This document shows positions 55,751 through 64,000 of a stretch of 64,000 nt of DNA, piece after piece. Location: positions 14,205,102-14,269,101 of the forward strand of contig OY855906.1 in the NCBI GenBank assembly GCA_963693305.1. Direction: 5' to 3'. Position numbers and translations under genes: made by a program. The notes under the pieces were generated by a model. The model searched no databases. It saw nothing but the letters and a program-made list of their open reading frames with translations, and was not told the DNA's origin. Position 1 is the stretch's first letter. Each line of letters opens with the position of its first letter. The stretch comes from Meandrina meandrites (taxonomy: Eukaryota > Cnidaria > Anthozoa > Scleractinia > Meandrinidae).

Positions 55751-57325
55751 CTTGCTTCCAAGAGGCCAGCTGTTGAATTCAAGTCCCTTTTCCTTCTAGC
55801 GAACTTTCCAGCTAAACGGTCGACCTCTGAAGAGCTCTGTTCGCTGGTTACGCGTGGATTCTTCGAATACCCGAGCTATGTAAATTTTGCATTTGAAAAG
55901 CGTCTTGCGAGTTTATCAAATATGTTGGAATAACAAAGGAACAAAAACCAAAATAAACAAAGGAAAAACCGGAGGCGGGAAACGCGTCACTGGACACGGA
56001 CAAAAACAAATTCCCTAGTTGTCGACACGTCATCCCTAAATGTAATTGAGCAACTTGGAATTTGAGCAAAGTTAAAGTGTTGTTCGAAATGGAAAACAAG
56101 GCAATCAAAAAATCTACAAGTTGTTACACTGGGCGCTTTGCTTGATCAACAGAGACCCCAGACAGACGAGTTCTCGCGTTTGCGTGCTACACAACGCTGT
56201 TTATTGTGTGACAAACGAATGTCACGCAATATGTCTCGCAAGGGCGCTAAACGATTATGAACTAACTATGCATAATTAATTCCTATATTAAAAAGAGTTT
56301 TCAAAAATAATTGGCAAATAGAAAACATATCACTGTTTGCGTTTTTCCCTATAAGTTGATGCATCGTATGACATTGGGATTAGAGGGGGATCATGCGCGA
56401 TATTTTTCGAAGAGGGCAGTTCATTTTTGGGTGAAGCCTATTGACACGGCCTGTTTATATATCGATGTCACGCAGAAGATGTGAGAATTTTGTGTTGACT
56501 GATTACCCTTTTGGTTGTGCTGCATTTTTCTATGGCTTGTAAGGAAATTGATGACGTTTGCAGCTTCATGTCATATTTCTGCCCTGCTAAGAGCTGTTGG
56601 GAATGAGAGGGGAAGAAACATACTAATTTATTTATCTGTACTGTTTTATCGATGTTTTACTATTTTAGTTTATTTTAGTTTATTTATATTTCATTTTACA
56701 CCGTCAATTTTATTACCTTAACGTATTTCCGGTATTACGCAAAATACCGTAATCACTTACATACAAAACACTCCTTCCAATGTAATTTCCCATTGTACCT
56801 GTAGAAGGCTGGTTTGGCCAGCCGAAATATAGTACACCAAATTTAAAATCTTTCTACGTTGTATCGGTCTCTGCTTTTTTATAGTCTTCATAATCTATTA
56901 GTGTACGGTTACACGTAGGTAAAAGCTATATGAGTAGGTGCTGCTCCAAAAGGTATGGCTTTTGCGCCGCTTTGGCCTGGCAATAGGCCATAAATTCTGC
57001 AACCCTACTTTATCGGTTCTGGCCATGTTGGTGTCTCACAGAGTATATTTTTTCACGTAGTATCAGCCTTGCTGTATTGTTCTTAATTCGATTTCACTTT
57101 TTCGGCTGATTAGATCTATTCTATCCTACGTTAGCAACATTGTTGTTTGCGATCCCTTGCTGTTTTGAGTTTTACATATAAATTCTGTCATTTTGGCCTG
57201 AAAAATGTGAAAATGGGTATGGGTTTTGGGGAAACCATGGAAGATGTATTTACATAAACGCAATTATCCCTCTTCATCAAAGCAAACCCCGGTAGGTAAG
57301 GGGAGACTTCCTTATTTAAGCTATG

Positions 57326-57475
57326 TAGGTATGTGCGGCCCCCAAAGGATATGGTTTTCGAGTTTTTGGTCTGAAGTAAGTTATGGTACATACACTCTGG
57401 TGAGTCTGGTCAGCAACTGGAAGAAACTATTTCCATTATGCCCCCCCCTCCCCCCCCCCCCCCCCCCGATTTTAA
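57326..57475. repeat. Dispersed repeat (GTAGGTATGTGCGGC family), copy 2, with poly-C
   Basis: Same phrases as 6590-6745. Followed by about 30 C in CCCCCCC-TCC-CCCC form at 57441-57468. Confidence 0.65.
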
Positions 57476-57516
57476 ACTGTTGAGAATTTGAAGCCCTTGT
57501 CAGCTTGGGTAACTGT

Positions 57517-57830
57517 AACTACATGTATCTGGATCTCCTGGATGTCCACCCAGCCTTGTCATACTGGTAGAGATAAGAGAATTCTCTTGGTACAGAGCAA
57601 CTGAAACGCCCCCTGATGGTAACTGTATTTGGATTTCCTGGATGTCGACCCAGTATTGTCATACTGGTACAGATAAGAGAATTCTCTTGGTACAGAGCAA
57701 CTGAAACGCCTCCTGTGGTGACTGTATCTGGATATCCTGGAAGTCCACCCAGTCTTGCCACACTGCTACAAACAGGAGAATTCTCTTGGTAAAAAAAACG
57801 CCTCCTGATGGTAACTGCATCTGGCATATG
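57517..57830. repeat. Three-copy tandem repeat, period about 100 bp
   Basis: GGAT(C/T/A)TCCTGGA(T/A)GTC starts at 57531, 57631 and 57730. Each unit also has CACCCAG, TTGTCATACTGGTA, GAGAATTCTCTTGGTA and GAAACGCC. Confidence 0.9.
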
Positions 57831-58517
57831 ATTTCCCTTGAATTGTGTGGTGGCACAGAGGTGATGCCGATATTACGTCTCGTGATGGCTTTTATCCTTG
57901 CGGAAATTGAAAACTACTTCGAACTCTTGGCGGGGCAGAATAAACGCAGCACTGAGCATAAAGGATTCTTCATGAGAGTCACGTTTCTTTATATTGCACC
58001 GAAACGGGATCATTCGGGACAATATCCGGTACAGTACTTACTGAAATATTGGACCGACCATGGGCCAATCTAACTGGTTGAATTTAGTTATTGGCCCTCG
58101 GACTACCTTGGACGTGTAATAATTAACAATTATTCACCAGAGTGGAGGTGAATAGTGGTGGATTCACGGACACTTGTTTTAGTATATACCACATTAACTG
58201 AATAACTAGCGGACCAAGACATTACTTTCAGTAACCAAAGCGGCACGAGAAGCCATATCGTGTCTCTTCAGCTGCTCGGAGATGAATACTTCTTTGCTAG
58301 CCACCTCCTAGTTAGCCAATCAGAGCGCGCAAAAAGCACTATTCACTTGTGTGGTATGTACTAATCCTTGTGAGTACTCCATGCAACAGAAACTAGCGGT
58401 AGGCAGCGCTATGTGAACTAATTAGCTTGCAAGCGACTTGTTCTGTATGTATCCGATCCTGTATATTCTAGTTTTCACTTACTGTGGATAAGCTGCCTTA
58501 TTAACGCCAGTTCCGTC

Positions 58518-58620
58518 AAACTTTCCTCTCTTCCTTCCTCCTTGAGGTGAGTATTCTCTCAATCCGTAAAACAAACTTCTCAGGTACATGATGATCAACT
58601 TCTTATCTGGTTTATCAACA
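58518..58620 (-). pseudogene. Relic copy of CH2 exon 4
   Basis: Minus strand reads DVDKPDKKLIIMYLRSLFYG, then LREYSPQGGRKRGKFD, very close to the true exon at 41876-41988. The reading frame is open, but both splice signals are gone: TTTTCC replaces the acceptor AG and GACGGAAC replaces the donor. Homology stops at the exon borders. Confidence 0.88.
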
Positions 58621-60775
58621 TCGGAAAAGAGAAAAAAATATATAAAAGAACGAACAAACGAACGAATTCTGATTGTCGTAAACTACTAGACACGTGAATC
58701 ACCCTTTTCAATGTGAGACACGCCTGCAGGGAATAATGGTAGCTGTATTTACTGTTGCCACGTCTATGACATGTTTTGTTGAATACAACTACCATGCAGA
58801 CGTATCTCATAGATGAAATTGGTCGGAATTGGGGATTCTTACTGATTTTCTTTTTAATGCAAAGTGCCAAGGCTGTTACTCATTAGAAGTTGACTCGAGT
58901 GTCAGGCCTTCGGCAAAGCAAAGAACTTGACGATTCTCGTTTTCCCTGTCCTCCTCCCCTTTCCCCTTTAATCTATACCGTCCATCCTTTCTCCTCCCCC
59001 CACCCCGTCTGCCTCGCGTTAAAAATAAAACCAAATATAAAAGCAGAACTGTACTCGATGTAAAGATACTTGTTAACGTATTGCTTCTGTTTTATACCGA
59101 TTTTTGAAAAAATGTATTGCTCAAATTTTCATATTTCTAAGCGCCTTACATTGGGATTTGTATCAGTTCGCTTGGCATATATCAGGAACTCTATATTCAT
59201 TGGATCCATTGGCTATACATTATTGCATATCGTGTTCTCTAAAACAAAACCTCAGTCGAAATCGTCGAATGACCAATAAGCGTGTGATGAGAGGTGATAA
59301 AAACATTGTTTCATACACTGCACTGTACTGTGGGGGTATCATGCATAAAATGGTGGAATTCTGCTGCACAAATACTTTAACCGTTGACGTTGTATAGCAC
59401 ATCGGACACTTAAAAATTTTCAATCTCTCGTAGCTGGACTTGAAAAGCAATGTTTTTGGGCAAGTTAGTTGTAATTGATCGCTATTCAAGAAAAAATCAT
59501 TTTTGTAAAAATGGCTGAATCAATGTTTTACTCGATGAGTGAAAGAAGGAATAGCTAGCTGCTTTCAATTCTTTGTCATTACTGTAAAAGGGTTTGTTCT
59601 TTATTTACTTCCTATGAGCTTGACGTTTCAGGTAGTTAATTAAAAAGCACGCCACCATTTTTTATGCGACCTCTCAGGAACTGCCATCTTTGTGAATAGC
59701 AAAAATGACTTTCCTTCTATAATGATGCTGCTGTTTACCTTTAAAATACATTTCTCTTTACTAAGAAAACCTTCGAAAATCTTTTATCTTTTTAATTAAT
59801 TTTTACTAAAATGCTAATACAAATTTAAACGAATGTTTTCAAACCGTCAATACGACAAGAGATGTAGGTGCATTTTTCTTTTACTTTCTTAAAAAAATGG
59901 TTTACTAGATTTATTGAGCTTGTACTTCGTTAGCATGTTTGCCACACCTATAATATTAACATTCAAATATGAATATGCAACAGCATTTTCCCAATTGTAA
60001 TTAGTAAAACAGTGGCTACACGGAGGCCCATCTTAATTGGATTAAGGTGATGCATAATCTGGACGATTGCGCAATTGTAATTGCACACACTTATATAAAA
60101 TAAAATCAGCTGAGACCTTGGCTTCGGGGAAGGAAGAAACTAACGCAACGTCTTAAGAAACGGGAACCGGCGAAAGCGTAAGTTAAAATATTACTTGGGT
60201 AACAATTTTTTGCTGGATGAACTTGGCATTTTCCTCGATCGTTTTATTAAACCTGTATACAGCTATAGCACTGGAAACTAAAAAGATTGACACGCATAAA
60301 AAGGGGAAAAAGAAAGCGGCTACTAAAATATTTCAACTTTAATGGCAAGGATTGCAGTCACAGAATGAATGCGGGGTTTCCGTGAAAACACTTAAGATTT
60401 ATGAGTAGTAGGCTCGAAACTACTCGAAAAGAACTATATATCTCAGTGCGATTCATTGTTCTAAGAAATCAAAAGTGATGAATGAGATTTGGGATAAGAA
60501 ATGCATTTAAACGAGTAGAATTGCCACATGGACTCCGTAATACTGACTCCCTGTGGTATTTCGTTTTTTTCTATGAATTATTTAACACGATATTTATTGT
60601 TTTCGAAAACTGCGGAGGAGAGCGCTGGGAAATCTCTGCATCATGAGTTAATTAGTCTTCTTTCTCAAAATCTATTTAATAAGTGTTTTGGCGACCCAAC
60701 AGGTAAAAAGTGAGTGGTTATTTTCAGTTAAATAACGTACAAAAGTACTGGCAGTGGGGTTATTCTCACAACTAC

Positions 60776-60904
60776 AGGGTCAGGCAGCTTCGGTATTAAA
60801 AATTCTTTGATAGCCACATTAAAGGCGTGATCATGGTTGGTTCGATTATCGTTTTCCAAGAGGCCTTCAAATCAAAACAGTTCTTGCCTGAAAAATGTAT
60901 AGGG
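60776..60904 (-). pseudogene. Relic copy of CH2 exon 3
   Basis: Keeps the acceptor (TTTTTCAG) and reads QELF, stop, FEGLLENDNRTNHDHAFNVA and IKEFLIPKLPDP: the Arg codon CGG of the true exon (42288-42403) has become TGA, and the original donor position is lost. Same order and strand as the real exons. Confidence 0.87.
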
Positions 60905-60939
60905 AACTTTGCCTTAAAATCAAATTACCTTACCGTGGA

Positions 60940-61048
60940 CATGGCCGAGAAAACCGAAGGCATTGCATGTGACAAGCTCTGTACCCTTTTGCGCATGGTC
61001 GAGAAAACCGAAGGCATTGCATGCGACAAGTTCTGTGGTCAAGTGTGA
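60940..61048. repeat. 54-bp tandem duplication
   Basis: ATGG(C/T)CGAGAAAACCGAAGG and CATTGCATG(T/C)GACAAG(C/T)TCTGT occur twice, starting at 60941 and 60995. Confidence 0.9.
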
Positions 61049-61539
61049 AACTGGCGTGAAATTCTTATGCGCGGGGGTTTGCTTTCTTTCGATACTTTTG
61101 TTAGAATAACGGGGCCACTGGTATCTGAGTGCATTCGAACAACGGAGTTTTCCTTTTTTAACCATGGCTATCTCTGACAGGATCTACAAGTGACCAAGTG
61201 AGCTTTCAATCCACCTAAATTACCGAGCATGCAAAGTCGCGTCGTGTGTCAGATTTCAGATATCCACCACTATTCACCTCCACTTCGGTGAATAAGTGTT
61301 AAATAGTGTACTATGATGAGAAATTTTTTTCCCAAAATGCCTACTTTCTACCGTTTTTGAATCATTCGCGCGATCAAAAGGAATATGAAACTTGTTAAAC
61401 CATATAAAATAGCACGAGTGTGACATACCAGTACGCTATGGTATTTTGTTTAATCTTATATTTCTGGCTATAATTTTATTTCAAATTTTAGGTTTTGCTA
61501 AGGATAGAGTGTATCCATTGGGAATTTAATTAGTTCTTC

Positions 61540-61817
61540 AAAGCGTTCGCTTTTCTGCTCTCGTGCGGTTAAGTCCGGTGTCCAGCATCCAGAAGTCCAT
61601 TCGCCTAATTTTACTGCCGGTTGTTTGTCAACGCGGTTGCCTCATTCGGTTGCGTCATCCGTCTCCATTCCTTCCCACGGTCTGCCACACATGAAGATTG
61701 CAGTGAAAGACAACACTCAGCGACAAGCATCTCAGTTGCGTCTTGAACTTACTTCCTCTTAAGAGCCTTCTCACCAGCAGATGTGCGAGTTGTTGTGGTA
61801 AGGGTGACTTGTTCGAT
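61540..61817 (+). promoter_or_regulatory. Candidate 5' UTR exon / promoter of the transporter gene
   Basis: Less AT-rich stretch with several CG dinucleotides, ending in two donor-like sites (TTGTG|GTAAGG after 61797 and CGAT|GTAAGT after 61817). It lies 1.6 kb upstream of the first coding exon on the same strand. Position and signals are all the support there is. Confidence 0.25.
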
Positions 61818-63500
61818 GTAAGTATTTAGCAAATATTCGAGCGACTTGAACTGTTCGTTTGAGCCGGCCGAGTAACGCTTCGAAAATTAATTTTGAAAAC
61901 AAAGTGAAATTTCCAGCATTACCTCATAAATTGCGGAGATTAAAACACTTCAAAGAATACAGGCTTTCTAACAAAGCGATCCGCAATTGTGAAGTTATCT
62001 GGTCGCTTAAGCGAGAATTGAGAAAATGGAAATCTAATGAACTAAACTATGAACTGAGCTTTTGTGAATTATAATGCAATATTGTTATATAAGCTTCAGT
62101 TTATGTTGATTACAGCTATATCGCAGACACGTGAGTAATGATATATTTTAAGAGAATTTCAGGGAATGAAAATAACTTCTCTCACAAAGATTGCTAAAAG
62201 GAAAGCGGAATTCGAAAGATATGTCGTAATTATTCATTCGGTGCCACATCATGTGGCCTTACTCGCAAATTACCGATTTGTTTTTTCTTCGGTGCTTTTT
62301 TTCTTCTTAATTTGATCAAGAAAGTAATTTTTAATTCTAACTACAATGAACTTATGTGATGAAAAACTTGTTATTGTTTTTTCATGAAAGTGACTTTACC
62401 TGCATAGTCATCATTTCCAATATCATAATGTTGCAAACATAACCTGAGCTTCCTAAGTGAATTTTGACACAATCCTTTTTCTTATTATAAACCTTTTTGT
62501 ACATGCAATATTGTTTGTATTATTATGCAAAAAAAGCCTTCATTCCAGATTATATATAATATTCATAATGTGAAATAGATGGACAACCATTTGCCTTTAG
62601 CTTTCATGATTGCAGAAGCGATGCAATTTTTCTTCTTTTTTTGTTTAGGTAGCTAATATATAATCCCAGCAATTTTTCTAAACTACGGTATTAACCTTAA
62701 ATGCATTTACAGAAAAGTGCAGTGGTGCGTGTGAGTGTTATTGAGCTTGCATTGCAGTTCCAGCTGCTGATCGACTAATGCCTTGTTTTTTTATGATCAC
62801 AGTAAGGGACTTGATCCATTTCCCATTTCGGTAATTGAATTTTCACTGACAGAGATTAATTAATGTCACATAAGAAAGTGCACATATAATTGCACAATAA
62901 CATTAAGCATATAGCCAAATATTTGCATTATAATAGTCAAAGCAATGTAATATTTTTAAGGTATACACTCAGTAACATGAAATTATTATATTTTTTATAG
63001 ATTAGCATAATTTATTAATTTAAAGATATAGGGAAGAAAATACACGAAGTTCTCTATTTCTTGGCATTCAAATTGTAAGATCACTGTTGTTATAATTGTG
63101 CAGTTCCAGAAAATATCCATACCCTCCCCATGGAAGGTCAATGGAATTCCAAGGGGGTGGGGGGTCTCAGAAGCCAAATTTTTAGAAGGAAAGTATGGGG
63201 CTTAACTGGAAATTCCAGAGGGGTGGGGGGATTCAAACCAAAAAGCCTTCTGTGGGAGGGGTATGGGAATTTTCTGGAACAACACATTCAGAAAATGACT
63301 TGGGTTGTTTCTCGGGCTCTGATTTCAAACTCTCAGAAGAAATGTCTGCATCAAATGTTTCTGTTTAAAACTGATAATATTTTAATTGTCTTTTTTTTCA
63401 GAAGCACTTTGCAGATGATTTGAAACAACTTTTTAGCTTTTGCAGGATCATGTTTGCTATGTGTGTGTACCTCTAACAATCATCTAAATTACAAATTAAC

Positions 63501-63708
63501 ATGGAAGATAAAGAACGAATGTTTGATGGAGACAGCGAGACAGCGGAGTCAGAACAAGAGGACTGTGGAAAGCCCGAGGGAGGCTGGGGCTGGGTGGTAT
63601 GCTGTGGGACGTTCAGTGTCAATTTCATAGTGTTTGGAATCCATAACTCCTTTGGTGTAGTCTATGAATATTTGGTGGATGAACATAACATGGGAGAAGC
63701 AGAGACAG
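63501..63708 (+). CDS. Monocarboxylate-transporter-like protein (SLC16 family), first coding exon
   Basis: ATG at 63501, 69 codons plus one base, then ACAG|GTAAGG. An acidic cytosolic N-terminus (MEDKERMFDGDSETAESEQE, then DCG) is followed by KPEGGWGWVVCCGTFSVNFI. The (P/E)(D/E)GGWGWVV phrase is the conserved start of TM1 in SLC16 transporters of the major facilitator superfamily; HNSFGVVYEYLVDE matches the end of TM1 and the first loop. Members move lactate, pyruvate, aromatic amino acids or thyroid hormone, often with protons, across the plasma membrane; the substrate cannot be told from this piece. The exon starts after an acceptor at 63401 (T-rich, then CAG) or at 63444. A short upstream ORF (ATG 63451, eight codons) precedes the start. 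The rest lies to the right of the window; the gene is divergent from the giant gene. Confidence 0.88.
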
Positions 63709-64000
63709 GTAAGGTAAATGGTGAAATAACTGAGCTTTGAAAAACCAGCCAGTGCCATACTATTAAGGGTGACCAGGTTTTTAGCCAAGTGAGGGGGGAA
63801 GCGATAAAAAATGAAGCATGAGTTTTTGAGCTGGCTTCTCAAATGAAACAAATAGGAAATTATGCAGTGACATGTTTTGTCAAATGAAACAATAAGAAAT
63901 TATGCAGTGTCAAATTTTTGCCCTTTTCTGTAAGAATGCGATTGTATACATGATTCATTAGCGTCCCGGCCATGAGCAAGGAGGGAGCGACGTGGTTTAG

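Larger units (their letters stand above)
58123..61310. repeat. Inverted repeat pair enclosing the CH2 relics
   Basis: TTATTCACC-GAGTGGAGG and TGAATAGTGGTGGAT at 58130-58165 recur inverted as ATCCACCACTATTCA and CCTCCACTTCGGTGAATAA at 61261-61298. Either two opposed copies of a MITE or the ends of one larger unit. Confidence 0.65.
55751..63401. other. Intergenic region between two divergent genes
   Basis: 7.6 kb with no intact gene. Holds repeats at 56930-57480, the 100-bp tandem array at 57517-57830, decayed CH2 exons at 58518-58620 and 60776-60904, and flanking inverted repeats. 58.7-60.7 kb and 61.9-63.1 kb are AT-rich without recognisable features. Confidence 0.7.

Noticed and set aside
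58518..58620. A working extra CH2 exon
   Set aside because: No AG or GT at its borders, and the partner exon copy at 60.8 kb has a stop codon.
1..64000. CRISPR array, bacterial operon or phage content
   Set aside because: No regular spacer arrays, no ribosome-binding sites or compact genes; the window is spliced eukaryotic DNA.

Overview
This is an animal nuclear genome window. Small coding exons (mostly 80-190 nt) with GT-AG borders are separated by AT-rich introns, and the DNA is littered with tRNA-derived SINEs, palindromic MITE-like elements and microsatellites. Gene content and the look of the repeats suggest a cnidarian, probably a stony coral. That is an inference; no marker gene proves it.

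From the left edge to about 55.75 kb there is one huge minus-strand gene, which runs off the window at position 1. I rebuilt 65 coding exons by following splice sites and reading phase. The sum is 10,967 nt, about 3,655 codons, and every junction keeps frame. The protein starts with a short variable N-terminus, then a tandem calponin-homology (CH1-CH2) actin-binding domain (46.4-41.9 kb). A linker follows, then a rod of about 28 spectrin-like repeat units (40.8 kb to the left edge). The rod is interrupted at 12.4-11.7 kb by a 240-residue Glu/Arg/Lys-rich helix. This architecture belongs to the spectrin superfamily (nesprin/MSP-300, dystrophin, spectraplakin, spectrin). The C-terminus that would decide the subfamily is outside the window.

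The rod has a strikingly regular gene structure. A two-exon module repeats, with 24 exons of exactly 182 nt (phase 0 to 2) alternating with exons of about 175 nt (phase 2 to 0). Two introns use GC-AG borders, which the reading frame demands. One two-exon module with its intron has been duplicated recently (27.6-26.9 kb and 32.3-31.3 kb). Several ATG-containing exons that end in the right phase suggest alternative promoters, including an internal one at 5.3 kb that would give a short form without the actin-binding domain.

46.4-55.7 kb is the long first intron, rich in nonautonomous transposon-like elements. 55.8-63.4 kb is intergenic. It carries two decayed copies of CH2 exons (58.5 and 60.8 kb), flanked by inverted repeats. 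At the right edge a divergent plus-strand gene begins: the first coding exon of a monocarboxylate-transporter-like (SLC16) membrane protein.

Introns not listed separately (for example 370-814, 1389-1711, 7257-7693, 8736-9458, 12912-13447, 16679-17278, 19746-20249, 25765-26339, 28595-29038, 36481-37208, 39203-39978, 44428-45141) were looked at and hold nothing I recognise.
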